Part shown: in pieces, positions 22,078 to 34,673 of the stretch | How the letters are laid out: every line of letters starts with the position of its first letter | Position numbering within the stretch: the first letter of the stretch is position 1 | Program-made: the position numbers and the translations under genes | The notes under the pieces: generated by a model | Database searches by the model: none | Seen by the model: the letters and a program-made list of their open reading frames with translations, nothing else | Told to the model about the DNA's origin: nothing | DNA from: Ornithodoros turicata | Lineage: Eukaryota > Arthropoda > Arachnida > Ixodida > Argasidae | Direction of reading: 5' to 3' | NCBI RefSeq assembly: GCF_037126465.1 | Contig: NW_026999459.1 | Location: 1-64,000 of the forward strand | Length of the DNA stretch: 64,000 nucleotides

Positions 22078-22801
22078 AGGGGCACTAAAATGCAAAAACT
22101 GCTATCGAAAGAAGGTCAGTGTTTCAATTAGTATAATGCCAGCAAGATTAGTTCACACGCGCTACTGTTTAGAAGAAAACGCAACGAAAAGCAGAACCGT
22201 CTTTGGCGTCAGTGAATGGTATCCCAGGAGGCAAGGATTAGCAGCGGGGCAGCATGAAAGCAGGCGCATATGTGTTGTAGGTGCGTGTATTTGGAACTGG
22301 TCCGGTTGAAGTGTTGTGTATATGAGTGGCATGGTGTCCACTGCTCATTTTTCAGTACCGATTCCTGAATTGTACCCGAAACAGTTCTCGCATATGTCCT
22401 GCTGACGACATTTATCTTCGGACAGCGACGCCCGTCTGCTTTTCAATGCGCACCACATTTTTCGACAGGACTGCTCCATGGTGTGGGCATGACACTTGCA
22501 CATGCAGAATGGTCTAAAAACACTGATGCATGAGCAGAAACGAGGTTTGGAACACTGAACCAATAAAGAGTCTGGTGGAATTTAGTGCTCTGCCTCGAGT
22601 ACTAAGGGAGCGTCACACACAGTTGACAAGAGAAAGGTTGCACTGGACTGGAAAATAAAACTTCAGGGAGAGTTCACAACAAAACAGGAAACCAGCAAAG
22701 AAGGTTAAGTCGAGCATTGACGTGGTTTGTGGCTCCGTAGCGTAGTAACGTGCACGAAATCAGTGTAGCGTGCAACCTTGTTCTTGCATTTTAGTGTCCC
22801 T
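22078..22801. mobile_element. piggyBac-like MITE with TTAA duplications
   Basis: Flanked by TTAA at 22074-22077 and 22802-22805. Termini AGGGGCACTAAAATGC and GCATTTTAGTGTCCCT are inverted at all but one position. TTAA targets are diagnostic of piggyBac-type insertion. 724 bp, no transposase. Confidence 0.85.
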
Positions 22802-23064
22802 TTAATAGACGCTGCTTTCCGTGCAACAGCTGTGTCTCACAATGGGTTCACATGAAAATGGCGTTGTGCTCTGGATGATGCTATCTGCACAGGCATCGCG
22901 TAGGCCCCTCCCTCTGTACTTTGTGTTATGCAGTGGCTGCAAGGTCAGTGGTCGTAAAAGAAGCAGAACGCCGTTGTTTGCCCCCCTGACTGTCCTCAAG
23001 AGTTCGTTCATAGTCTGTGAGATCGACGGTCAGTGGTCAATATTTTGTTTAAAGAATTTCACAT

Positions 23065-23240
23065 TAGCACATTGAAGCAACTGTGGCTATGGGCGACGAA
23101 ACAGACGTGGACAGATGCAGAGAGGACAGCAGGGACAGAAAGGAGTGTGTGTGTGTGGGGGGGGTTAGTGTGCATCCTGGGCCCGACTTCAGGGGAACTG
23201 TGCCGACATTCGTCTAGAAAGTCCGTCAGTGGTCGTAATG
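23065..23240 (-). mobile_element. SINE-2 fragment
   Basis: Matches the body of the 6905-7128 element, including GTGCATCCTGGGCC and GAAGCAACTGTGGCTATG. The tRNA-like head is degraded. Confidence 0.55.
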
Positions 23241-23574
23241 ACGGGGACAGAATATAACACGTTGTACTGATCCGTCCTCAAAAGTTTGGTCACAGTCAGA
23301 TTAAGGTTATTTATGTTATATTACCTTTATTTTACGTGTATTTATTGCAGGTCTGTGTTGTGGGCTTGACCTTTCAGTCTCCGTGTAACTCTGAAAGGAA
23401 AGGTAAAACATAGTAGGAGTTTAAAATTTATCTTATCTTACCTTTACAAGTTGTCATGATAACGAGGGAGAAAATACACGGTGCGCCGGTGGGGAGGAAA
23501 TCGTTTCCCTAGAAAAGCAGTCTCAAAGTGAGGACGTCACCTTCATTTCATTTTTCATTTCATTTCATTTTACT

Positions 23575-23955
23575 TATTCATCAGCTCTCACTTAGTACAC
23601 AACATTATATTAACAGGCCCGCCTCAGTCTGTGGGGCTTGCGACACAGGGACCGACATCAGCAGCGGTTACCTGGAGCATGAAAACTATAACACGTGACA
23701 TTGCTGTATGTTACATAAAATACATAAAACCGGCATGATTGACCTCATATGTTCCAGATGATCAGGAGCGAAACAAAGTAAATGAAAGCAAATTGAAGCA
23801 CCCAACAACTGTCTTCAGACACGGAAACAAACTTCACAAAGGCTACCTCAAATGGAGATTTCTTAAATGTGCTGTCAAGTCTTGCTTGCGTTGGGTGGTG
23901 AAAATTTCATTGGGCAGCTCGTTAAAAATCCTAAATCCAAAATCATACTAGCGAG
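23575..23955 (-). mobile_element. Probable LINE 3' end
   Basis: A minus-strand frame gives GFRIFNELPNEIFTTQ, similar to LINE C-terminal ends, followed toward 23575 by a non-coding tail with TTTCATTTTACTT-type AT-rich sequence. Truncated. Confidence 0.4.
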
Positions 23956-24024
23956 TGGCATAATAACGGCTGTGGACTGTATAAAACTGTCTGTGCTGTA
24001 AATGCCAGATTTCTGCAATTTCAG

Positions 24025-25930
24025 TAGCAAGAGAAAAGGAGTGGTAGGCTCCATATTAAGGTCGAGCACTTTCGATCAAGCATCTTCTGGTTGCACTTCT
24101 CGAATGCACAGTTGGAGATCAGCACAACCACAGTTGGATCACAACTCAAAAACGCTGCACCGATCACTACCAACGATCGACACACTGAGCAACCTTCAGA
24201 CCAGAGTGAAAGTCAAGAGGCAAGCAAATCATCAACATTAGACCACAAGAAAAACCATGCTGTATAAGTGCAGCATTTGCTTCACCACATGCGTGGACAC
24301 TCACCACATGGCACTTGGATCACAAAACTCGTAAAACAAACAGATTTACTTGCGACGCGTGTTCCGCAAAATTCCGTCGTGCATCAACTCTGCGGGTGCA
24401 TGCAAAGTGTTGAGCCGGAGAATGGTTGCACGATTCCACGATATGTGTACTTGCATGCACATCAAGCACGCACAAGTGCAAATCTCTGCCCTGCAGAATC
24501 CAGCCACAATATGTGCTTGCGGTATCACAGGCACTCACACATGGGCAAGAAGTTGTTCAAGTGTGATCTCTGTCCTGCACAGTTCAACCAAAGCGTGGGC
24601 TTGTCACATCACAAGCGAGAACACACATGCATGGGGCCATACAGATGTGATCTCTGCCCTGCAGAGTTCGGCAAAAGCAGGAAATTGCGAGACCACAAGA
24701 GAACACACGCGAGTGAGAGGCCATACAAGTGCGATCTCAATCCTCAAGCACAATGCTCAAGTATCACAAACGAAAACATTGCAGGCGAGAAACCCTTTAT
24801 GTGCAATCTCTGTCCTGCAGAATTCAGTCATAGGACAGCTCTGACGTGTCACAAGCGAAAACACACGGGTGAGAAGCTCTACAAGTGCGATATCTGTATT
24901 GCAGAGTTCAGCTTCAGTGCGAGGCTGTTGTATCACAAGCGAAAACACATCGGCGAGAAGTCCTATAAGTGTGATCTCGTCAGCGGAGTTCACCCAGAGT
25001 TTTAGACTGTCGTGCCACAAGAGTAAACACACTGGTGAGAAGCCCTTCAAGTGCGACCTCTGTCTTGCAGAGTTCAGCTGTAGCGCGAATTTCGCGCGCC
25101 ACAGGCGGACACACACAGGCGAGAAGCCATACAAGTGCAATCTCTGCCCTGCAGTGTTCAACCACAGGACGGCACTGTCACATCAGAAGCGCACACACAT
25201 GGGAGAAAAGCCGCACAAGTGCGACCTCTGTCCTGCAGAGTTCAGCACAAGGGCAGGCCTGCGGCGTGACAGGCGGACACACATGGACGAGAAGCCTTAC
25301 AAGTGCGACCTCTGTCTTGCTGAGTTCGGCCAGGGTGAGAGGCTGTTGTATCACAAGCGGAAACACACTGGCGAGAATCCCGGTAAGTGCGACCCCTGTG
25401 TCGCAGAGCTGAGCCAGAGCGCAAGCCTGTCATGTGACAAGCAAGAACGTGTGGGCGAGAAGCCCCACAAGTGCGATCTCTGCACCGCAGAGTTCACCCT
25501 GAAGGGCAGCCTGACTCGCTACAAGCGAAAACACACAGGTGAGAAGCCCCTACAAGTGCGTGTCTGTAGTCAGCTGTAGTGGGATCATGTTTGCGCCACA
25601 GGTGCACACACACATATGGGCGAGAAGCGACACAAGTGCAATCTGTCCTGCACAGTTAGTCATATCAGGACTGCTGCGGCGTCACAAGCAAAAACACGCA
25701 GGCGATAAGCCCTAACCCCTGTTCTGCAGAGTTCACGCACCAGCATGGAATTGCAGTGTCACGAGCGGACACACACGGACGAGAAGCCCTACAAGTTCAA
25801 TCCTCAGTTCCTGCGAGCTTGAGCGAGAGCACAAACCTCCAGGGCTACCACAAGGGGGACCTACGTGGCGTGCGAGGTGCAACCTCTGTCCCGCAGAGTT
25901 CAGCCACAGCACACATGTACGTGCAGCAGT
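24025..25930 (+). pseudogene. Dead C2H2 zinc-finger array (copy A1)
   Basis: Homologous along its length to the array at 26866. The acceptor CTGCAATTTCAG is kept at 24025, but an in-frame TAG follows within eight codons. About a dozen fingers of the CDLCPAEF type can be traced with HTGEKP linkers. One finger near 24750 lost its middle. A frameshift near 24980 moves the rest to another frame, which runs to a stop at about 25577; one finger has His replaced by Asp (LRRDRRTH) and one by Tyr. Beyond 25580 only broken finger pieces remain to about 25930, then AATAAA at 26037. The ancestral protein would bind DNA in the nucleus. Called a pseudogene because of multiple independent lesions. Confidence 0.8.
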
Positions 25931-26036
25931 GATTCAGTGATTCCTTTGATGAAAAATTTGGGAGTGACACTGCGGTTCTCCCGGGCAGGCCTGCATCTCC
26001 GCAACTCCCTCTAGATAGAGTCATGCAAGTGAAGTC

Positions 26037-26042
26037 AATAAA
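26037..26042 (+). promoter_or_regulatory. Polyadenylation signal AATAAA
   Basis: GTCAATAAAATTATTG lies about 110 bp after the last finger remnant of copy A1, a fitting place for its former 3' end. Confidence 0.4.
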
Positions 26043-26045
26043 ATT

Positions 26046-26865
26046 ATTGTTTCCTCAACACCCACTCAACCATCGTGACCCATTCCACATACATCAAGTG
26101 CCAGTGTGCAATTTTTGTTTGTCCTTGGCGGAGGAAATGTCTCCGATGGAGAGGCGGACACGTTGATCAACGTGGTTTTTATTAACATCTTAAACACGAG
26201 GAGCACTTTTGTTGCTGAGAAATATTAGATGCTGCACTGCCTCCTTGACCGTGTATATTGCTATAGGAGCGGTACTCATGTATAGCGGTAGGTAATGTCC
26301 CTTGTGTGGCATGATATATTGAATACATTTTTAAAGGATCCCGAGGGAGCCCCTGCCTTGGGCACTCTCGTGGGTATTGGTTTGTTTGTTAAGAGTGGAT
26401 GGTCTCGTCAGAATCTCAGTCGGCAAACACTGTTTCGCACGAGGCAAAGCAGCAAGGTAACCACCACCTAGCATCAAACCTGCGAATAGGGGAAGTGAAA
26501 CCCCGTTTCAAACCATGCTCACAGGCAGCCGAACTGTTGCCGGCATACAGCAGCGATTGCCCACCCACTCAAAAATCACACGATTGGGCCAAGTCTTGGG
26601 GCTCAGCTGACAGAGTTTAAAAACTGGGCCCTGCACAATGCAAGAAAAAACAAGTTTTTGACGATACTGCCGTTCTTTGGTGGGAGAAGGTGGGATGAAT
26701 GGTAGATGACTGTTTGGTTTCGCTCTCTCGTAAATAATGTGGCCTCTGATATGGCCCTATATTTTTGTGCAATATTGTGCCTTAGCTCCGTGAGCAAACG
26801 TTATGCTTATGTCAGTCGACTACAAAACTGTCTGCGCTCTCAATGTCCACATTCTGCAATTTCAG
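26046..26865. other. Intergenic or intron between arrays A1 and A2
   Basis: No supported gene. The last 160 bp repeat part of the sequence near 21758 and end in the acceptor ATTCTGCAATTTCAG of array A2. Confidence 0.4.
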
Positions 26866-28748
26866 GAGCAAAAGAAAGCAGCGATGGACTTCACATCAAG
26901 GACGAGTTCAGAGGCACCTGCGATCACGCATCTTCAGGTCTCTCCTCTTCAAGTGCACAGTTCGAGATCGGCACAACAAGAGTTGAACCACAGTGCCAAA
27001 ACGATGCATTAGTCACCACTGACGGTCGACCCACAGAGCAATCTTCAGACCAGAGCGAGACTCAAGTGGCAAGCAAGTCATCGACGTTCGGACATGAGAA
27101 AGACAGGCTTTATAAGTCCAACATTTGTTTAGACGCATGCATCGACACTGGCCACTTGGAGGTTCATGCCAAAACTCACAAAACAAAGACACTTACCTGC
27201 GACAAGTGTTCAGTGACATTCCGTCATGCATCAACTCTGCGAGTGCACGCAAGACATTGCACGGGACTAGGCTCGCAGAAGTCGAACGTAAGTGCACCTG
27301 CATGCGCATCGAGCGCACACGAGTGCAATCTCAGCCCTGCAGAGTCCAGCCACAGTATGTGCCTGCAGCGTCCCAAGCGCACGCTCGTGGGCAAGAAGAG
27401 CTTCAGGTGTGATCTCTGTGGTTTTGAGTTCAACAAGAGGTACAAGCTGCGCAATCACAAGAAAGCACACATGAGTGAGGGGCTATACCAGTGCACCTTC
27501 TGTCCTGCACAGTTCAGGCGAAGCGCGATGCTGAAGTATCACAAGCAAAAACATACAGGCGAGAAGGCCTATAAGTGTGACCTCTGTCCTGCAGAATTCA
27601 GTCATAGCTCTAGCCTGTTGCGCCACAAGCGGACACACACAGGCGAGAAGCCCCATAAGTGCGATCTCTGTCCTGCAGAGTTCCACAAGAGGTGCGACTT
27701 GCAGCGTCACAGGAGAACACACACGGGAGAGAAGCCATACAAGTGTGACGTCTGCCCTGCGGAGTTCAGCTGTAGCTCGATGCTGTTGCGCCACAAGTGG
27801 ACGCACACGGGCGAGAAGCCCCATAAGTGCGATCTCTGTCCTGCAGAGTTCCACAAGAGGTGTGACTTGCAGCGTCACAGGAGAACACACACGGGAGAGA
27901 AACCATACAAGTGTGACGTCTGCCCTGCGGAGTTCAGCTGTAGCTCGATGCTGTTGCGCCACAAGTGGACGCACATGGGCGAGAAGCCCCATAAGTGTGA
28001 TCTCTGTCCTGCAGAGTTCCACAAGAGGTACGACTTGCAGCGTCACAGGAGAACACACACGGGAGAGAAACCATACAAGTGTGACGTCTGCCCTGCGGAG
28101 TTCAGCCGTAGCTCGGCGCTGTTGCGCCACAAGTTGACGCACATGGGCGAGAAGCCCCATAAGTGTGATCTCTGTCCTGCAGAGTTCAGCGAGAGGGCGG
28201 GCCTGCGGTCTCACAAGAAAGCACACATGAGTGAGGGGCTATACAAATGCACCTTCTGTCCTGCACAGTTCAGGCAAAGCACGACGCTGAAGTGTCACAA
28301 GCAAAACATACAGGCGAGAAGGCCTATAAGTGCGACCTCTGTCCTGCAGAATTCAGTCATAGCTCTAGCCTGTATGTCCACAAGCGGACACACACGGGCG
28401 AGAAGCCCCATAAGAGCGATCTCTGTCCTGCAGAGTTCAACAAAAGGTACGACTTACAACGTCACAAGAGAACACACACGGAGAGAAACCATGCAAGTGT
28501 GACCTCTGCCCTGCGGAGTTCAGCGACAGCTCGATGCTGTTGCGCCACAAGTGGACGCACATGGGCGACAAGCCCCATAAGTGTGATCTCTGTCCTGCAG
28601 AGTTCAGCGAGAGGGCGGGCCTGCGCTCTCACAGGCGAACACACACGGGAGAGAAGCCATACAAGTGCAATGTCTGCCCATTGGAGTTCAGCCACATGAA
28701 GAGTCTGTCATATCACATGCGAAAACACACAGGCGAGAAGCCCTGTAA
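26866..28748 (+). pseudogene. C2H2 zinc-finger array (copy A2), two frameshifts
   Basis: Long exon starting in phase 1 after ATTCTGCAATTTCAG, the phase the family's SUMO-motif exons need. The N-terminal part is acidic and Ser/Gln-rich and carries HIKDEF, another psi-K-x-E motif. Then come a C2HC-like finger (CDKCSVTFRHASTL), a broken one, and about 16 fingers. Three tandem copies of a two-finger, 168-bp unit (HKRCDLQRH plus SCSSMLLRH types) show recent internal duplication. A one-base loss near 28301 and another near 28480 break the frame; fingers continue cleanly after each. One finger near 28420 has Cys to Ser. If these two losses are assembly errors the gene would be intact up to the insertion at 28749. 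Confidence 0.75.
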
Positions 28749-29861
28749 CCCTGTATCCACACGAGTCAGTTTTCTGCCGGCAGCAAGTCGGGAAGGAGTG
28801 AGAGGATATCCGAGATAAACGTGATCACTATGCGTCTGAAGACGCCCGCTCATTCTCTAGCATTCGCAAGAGTCATTTTCCCGGCGGCTGTCAGTTTTCC
28901 GATCCCTTCTGTATTCGCGCTTGCATATCGTCTGTGTCTAGCGTAGGATGGACCAATGAAAGAAAAAACTTATTGCGCTTGGGCTCCTTGTGGATGATTC
29001 AGAGTGCATTCACGTGAGAAACGGGACAGGATATGGGCCAAAGGATAGATTCCGAAGAAGCGCTACGGAATGTAAAACAGCGTTAACGCAAATCTCCATG
29101 TGGACGACCCAAACGCCTGTTGGAGTATTTTGAGAATAGACGCTGTCACATTCGGTTTTATTTTCCACTAATGAAGCGTATCTCGATGCTGAGCATCAAT
29201 ATAGGCGCTACAGCGTGCCGACAAGTGATGGATTGGCGATGAAGCTGTGGTGTCGAACTACAGGTAGTCAATAATTAATTAAATTAAATCAGATCAACTT
29301 TTCTTTTCCTTTCGGTAGGACGAGTAGCTTCCAATTATTATGTTTTTATACATGTATTGGAAACGTGCATGCAAACGATTATGTGTAGTCAACATCTGTC
29401 CAGCGAAAGAAATATCCACGTTTATAAAATTCATGCTTGTATTCCGTGTCTGTTTCGTCTCGCGTAGAGAAAAAGGTTACTATGCAACACTACATTGTAG
29501 GTATCTCTCTATATATTGCATAATTGTTCCGAAGCTGCTGCGCTGGTGTGTCATTGCACCACTTTCGCAGTAAAGCCAAGCATCGTTGGCGTTCCAATTC
29601 AGAATTTGCCATAGTACAGTGAATGCCGTTGTATGGGACACATGCAGAACAATCCTGATGAAATAAAAAGCAAGCGCGATAAGGATCCGTTGCGTCACCT
29701 CCTCCTTCTGCCGACAGCAGACGCCGCCGGTCGTCAGAATCTGTGCCGGGAGGACAAGATATCCAGCTGCCTCCGACTGCCGCTCCGGAGATCAGAAAGT
29801 GGTGACGTTCCCTGACGACTGAGCGTCAGCCGGCAGAAAACTGACTCGTGTGAATACAGAG
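28749..29861. mobile_element. 1.1-kb PIF/Harbinger-like element with TAA duplication
   Basis: TAA at 28746-28748 and 29862-29864 flanks termini CCCTGTATCCACACGAGTCA and TGACTCGTGTGAATACAGAG; the match continues inward to GCCGGCAG. Removing the insert and one TAA rejoins a finger in frame (E-K-P-C-K-C-D-L). A 3-bp TWA target is the hallmark of PIF/Harbinger. No transposase ORF is visible inside. Confidence 0.8.
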
Positions 29862-30240
29862 TAAGTGTGATCTCTGTGCTGCATGGTTCAGCCAGGGCAC
29901 GAGACTATATCACAAGCGAAGACACACAGGTGAGAAGCCCTACAAGTGTGGTCTCTGTCCTGCAGAGTTCATCGAGAGCATGAAGTTGAGGTATCACAAG
30001 CGGAAACACATGAGCGATGGGCCCTAGTAGTGCTATCCCTGTCCGGCAGAATTCAGCCACTGCGCAGACCTGGTGCAATACAAGCGGACACACATGGACG
30101 AGTGTCTCTGTGCTATAAACTTGAGGCAGAGCACAAACCTCCAGGGTTGCTGTAAGTGCACCTTCATGGGCATGAGGAAATGCGACCTCTCTTTTGCAGA
30201 TTTCAGCCACAGCACAAACACACACCAGCCGGAGGACCAG
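29862..30240 (+). pseudogene. Detached 3' end of array A2
   Basis: Continues the A2 frame across the inserted element: a finger with KCDLCAAWF (one residue short), then YKCGLCPAEFIESMKLRYH and a stop TAG at 30025. After the stop, two more degraded fingers can be followed to about 30240, one starting directly with a second TAG. The ancestral stop was therefore further on, or these were already decaying. Confidence 0.65.
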
Positions 30241-30339
30241 CAGATCACTGACCTGTGGCCTAGTAAGTGAACACAACACACTTGGGATAGGAGCTGTACA
30301 AGTGCTGCCGATTCTTTTCTGTTGGGTGTCCTCAACCTC

Positions 30340-30420
30340 AACACAGATGGAGAAAGGACAGCAGGAAGGAGTGAGGGGCTGGGGGTTTGTTATACGTCCT
30401 GGACCGAGTTCAGGGCCCAA
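30340..30420 (-). mobile_element. SINE-2 short fragment
   Basis: Shares ACAGATGGAGAAAGGACAGC and the GTCCTGG.CCGA.TTCAGGG stretch with the SINE-2 copies. Confidence 0.4.
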
Positions 30421-30868
30421 TAAAGCACAGATGTCCTTTAGACGTCCAGAGGATGATTTGATTAGGACATTTAGTGTGTCCATAAGATGTCCGGATATGT
30501 CCAGTATAGGCTGAAAAGACGTACGAATCAAATGCTTGTCAAGATCACGTTGCGGAGGTGGATGTTTTTCCCCTCTACTGCGTGTATGTCTGAAACACAT
30601 GTAGAAATGTACGTCGGACGTTCTGTATACGTCTGCCTCAATACACTGTAGGTGTCATGCATTATGGCACCACGCAGGCTCTAAACTGCCAACCAGGGTT
30701 TCTTTCGACGAATAAATTATTCCCCTTTCTTTCATTATTACCGTGACAAACACTGATCTATTTTTACTTATTTTGCAAAACTGATGAAATAAATAAATCA
30801 ATCAACCCGAAGAACTTAAAAATACATATATGTGTATAATCTGCAAGATGTAACAACTTATAACCAAC
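30421..30868. repeat. ATGTCC-rich dispersed repeat and AT-rich tail
   Basis: 30430-30660 is rich in ATGTCC/GACGTCC motifs and shares them with 33335-33620, suggesting one dispersed family. No ends or genes recognised. Confidence 0.3.
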
Positions 30869-30996
30869 ATGAGAGAACAGATGTTCTAAGGCTGGAAGAA
30901 CATAGAAAGGACAAATACGAACAAAGCCTCAAATTGTGAAGATGTGGGTTCGAGTCCTACAGCTGGCTCACTCTTTCAGTGACTTTCATCTTTCAA
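30869..30996 (+). mobile_element. SINE-3, short form
   Basis: Starts CATGAGAGAACAGATGTTCT, ends CAGTGACTTTCATCTTTCA. It has the B-box GGTTCGAGTCC but lost the middle of the element. Confidence 0.65.
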
Positions 30997-32600
30997 CTTA
31001 TAACCAAACTCCCGAAAATTACCTTTTGTGTCACGAGCATCTGTCGTTGAATCCATTACAATTTGTTAAATACTGCTCCGGACTCTGGAAAACAGAGTTA
31101 ATCTTATTTAGTCCATGAAAAAAATCGGTGCCTCAAGGATTCTATAGGCACAATTTCAATCCTGTACGAATCCTGTGCATTTCCGTCAGCTTTTCAAGAT
31201 CTGCTGAGCCTCCACAAGTTTCGATGACACGAGGAGCGGGTGCAGTAATCATAAATGCCCACGAATTGCAATGATGTCATGTTTTGGAGAGGGCACTTGT
31301 CTCCTAGCAACGACGCCGGCGTCTGGGGAGGTTCACATGGGGAAGTCACGCGACGCTGATTGAAAGATGGGAGAGATGTTTTCTCCCTCCTTTGTGTTTT
31401 CACGATGGTCGGAGCGGTCGGAGGATATGTCACGTGGGGCTCCTCTGAGTGCAGAAAGTGCGCCCTCCGGAGGACGCGAAGTGCAACAACGTTGCCAGAT
31501 AAGAGCCAGGCGCTCCGTTAGAGCCTAGCATGACGTCAGAGTCCTTAATAATAACCATTTTCTCTAGCTTTCGGCTCACGTAGTGCCAAAATATTTTGCA
31601 GGAATGTAAAGTGTGACAAGAATTTTTCAGCAACATAACTGATAGGATTTTGAAGGCACGAGATTATGTTCGTATAGTTGGTAGTGGCACTTAATGACAT
31701 CCCAGGAGTGGACATTGGAAGACACTCGATGGGCTCCCGATCCAAGATGACGACCCTAAGCGGCACGCTGCAGCAGCTCGATGTAGAGTCACAAAACAGG
31801 GAGCAGAGCAGCGACACTCAGCCACGCCGACGACCAGCGAGTCCGACATTTTGTATCAGGCGCGGCTGCGTCGCCTAGCAATGGGACGCCCATCTCCCCC
31901 TTCTCAGGTGAAGAAGAATGCGCAGTCGATCCAGCTCGCAACCCAGGAAATCGGTTTTGCGTGGTGGTGACCCAACATGAACGGCGCGTTCTTGGAAGGA
32001 GAAACCACGTGACACGATCGGCCCAATCGCGGACACCGAACGGCGGCTCCGGCGAAGAAAAGGAATGCGATACTCTGTATCCCTATTTATTGTGACCCTA
32101 GCTCGATGCTGCATGATACTTTTGTTGCCGACAGGGTACGTCAGTGGGATGCAGTCAGTTCAGCATCTGGATCACTGGAAAGGGAAGGATGAAAACCGTT
32201 TTTGCTGCATGCGCGCTATCAAAGCTCTTTCACATAGTCACCCAATGTCTCTAAAACCTCTCGTAAACCAAGCTCTGGATCAGGGTTCTTACGAGAGCAT
32301 GGTTACGCTCACATCGGAGGTCAAGGCGAACCTGGAGTGGGGAGCAAAGTTCTTCTGACGCTCCAGGCCCGGCCGGATGGGGTTTGTACGAGAGTACAGT
32401 AGTACAAGATATTCAGATGGACAGGCCGCTCCAAGGTTTGGGGGCCCTAGTCTCGGCCCTATTCCATAACGCACAATTAATGCGCAACCTGACCAAGGAT
32501 CGCCGCGAGCTCCCGTGCCAAGGCTAATCGTAACGTTATTGGGAACCTTGGCCTACCAAACATCTTTCACATCGGTAGCTGCGCTTCCTCTCCAACTGGA
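30997..32600. other. No gene recognised
   Basis: Short ORFs only; none with family features. No clear repeat ends. Confidence 0.35.
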
Positions 32601-32603
32601 TAA

Positions 32604-33209
32604 AGGGCAACCTCCATGCAGCGAATGTACAGCGAAAAAGCTGCGAACTTCGCTCAGCGTCGGACGCCCTGCGCGAGCGTCCGCCGCCGATCTGCCCATG
32701 CCAGATATTTTCGCCCAGCGTCCGCGATTCCGGAAGCGTCAACTGCAGATGAACCAATCAAAGTGCTCTTCCGCTACGAATCTACGCCAGATCGTCTGCA
32801 CGTGGTCGTCTGCTCTCGTGAATCATCGTCATCGTCCTCTTCTTGCAACTGGGTGCTGTCGTCTGCTCGCTGTTTCGCCATCTGCATTGTTAGAACGTGA
32901 GGCACTCTGCCAAGAAACATGTTTTCCTGTCGCAGTAGTGAATATGCCTTTCGATACGTTACCGGGCGCACCTTTTCAGACAGTTGTTGCATTTAGTTGC
33001 AAAATTTGTGACATTAAATACAATTTTTCGAGCAACTGATTTCACTAAACTTTCACCTTATACCCTGGCAACAGTGACATCACAGCATGAGCCGTCCGCT
33101 GGTTTTTCGCTCCATGGAGCTGTTGACGGCGAAAAACTGGCGGCGGACGCGCGTGCCAGTCTGCCGCGCAAACTTCGTTGCAAAAAATTCGCTCCATGGA
33201 GGTTGCCCT
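32604..33209. mobile_element. 606-bp MITE with TAA duplication
   Basis: TAA flanks (32601-32603, 33210-33212) and inverted ends AGGGCAACCTCCATG and CATGGAGGTTGCCCT. The 3-bp TAA fits PIF/Harbinger. GCGTCCGCCG-rich subterminal parts are partly inverted as well. Confidence 0.75.
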
Positions 33210-33659
33210 TAACAGAGAAAGAGAGCAGTCGCAGATACCACTCGAATGAGAGTCAGTCCATTCGCCTGAATAAGGTAGAACGTCAGTGGTGGTCATAGTG
33301 TCCCACAGTGCGATCCCAGGCAATTGGTGGTAAAAGACCCCGGTAAACCATAGACGTCCAGGAGATGTCCAGCTGATATCCCAAATTGGATGTTTGGATA
33401 TCTATAAGTGAGTTTATTTTAAGTGAGTTTATTTTTTGTTCGGTACCTGCCAACAGCCAGAGGCCTTAATGGTTAATGGCCTTATCCCATGGATCATTGC
33501 AGAGAGCCCGTAGACATCGCATGTATGTCCTGGCGACTATGCTTTGTCCCACTTTTTCCACATTCCACGAACGTCCCAGAGACGCAACTTCGGGATATTT
33601 GGATATTCACGGGATCTTCTCAAACCTGCACATATTATTGCTATAAATCTATAAATGTG

Positions 33660-34365
33660 TGTTTTTTTTTTCAGAAATGTGATATGCTATGCAGTGGGGT
33701 GCCATACATTCTCATAAGATATGTAACAATTATATCTCTATCGAATCTTTTAGCGCTTCAGGAGGAATTCCTGCGCACTTTTGAAAATATACGTTATACT
33801 CAACTTGGGGCCTATTTGAAAAGCACAAAATAATTAAAATCCACAACTTGTACAACTACACACTCTCACTATGTTATACGAGATCCGTAAAAAACAACCT
33901 CACATATTTTCTAACTACGAACGATCTACATTCCAAAAGCCACACGTACAATTATTGTCACCCAATATGTTACGTGGTACCACAATTTAGAACATCATAT
34001 GGCCACCAAACATTACAATATAATGCAGTCAAGTTGCTCAATAGCAAGTACGAGCTATGTTTATTACCGAAAGAAGAATTGTTTGATTACTATCTATTTT
34101 GATTAATAATGAACTCGTTTGGACACTATATTGGGGTATATTGCTCTGTGTAATTGCGGAATGTCTTTCTTTTTTTTTGTTCCTTTCGGTCTGTTCTTTT
34201 TGAGTTGCACCCTATGATTTTTACATAGGTTTCTAAATATGTTTATTATTTGTGTATTTATAATGCTGCCGGGTGTTGGGGCCCTTGTTGAGTACTTTAG
34301 GTTGTTTTTTTTTTGTCCCAACTCCCATCCACGAGAGTTGTGAATAAAGGTTATTATTATTATAT
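33660..34365 (+). mobile_element. LINE 3' end
   Basis: The frame ending at 34100 contains QFRTSYGHQTLQYNAVKLLN, like the conserved C-terminus of Jockey/CR1-type reverse transcriptases. A non-coding tail follows, ending GAATAAAGG and (TTA)n at 34340-34362. The 5' part is missing. Confidence 0.6.
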
Positions 34366-34665
34366 CAAAGATATATTATGGCGTTTTTTGTTTTGTTTTT
34401 TGCACCATAAGCGTATTGCAGTACGGTAAATGGCAGCCAAATCGTCCATAATCCAAGGCGAATCCAGACTGCAGTTCACGTTTCACCATATGAGAGAGCG
34501 AGTAGTGGAAGTCTCGATGAACATAGTAGAAGCAGGCAAGCTAAGCTCAAGGCAATGTTAACATCAGTGGAAGTTTTGTACAAAAGGGATTTTATGTCAC
34601 TTTTACGAGAAACCTGGACAGTGTTTGAATTTGCGCGGCATTTCGTAGAGCGCACGGGCATATAG
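34366..34665. other. No gene recognised
   Basis: 300 bp of unassigned sequence between the LINE tail and the hAT-like MITE. Confidence 0.3.
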
Positions 34666-34673
34666 CCTCCAAT

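Noticed and set aside
26706..26865. Upstream part of the open frame before array A2 as coding
   Set aside because: The family acceptor CTGCAATTTCAG at 26865 and homology to intron-like sequence near 21758 argue it is intron.
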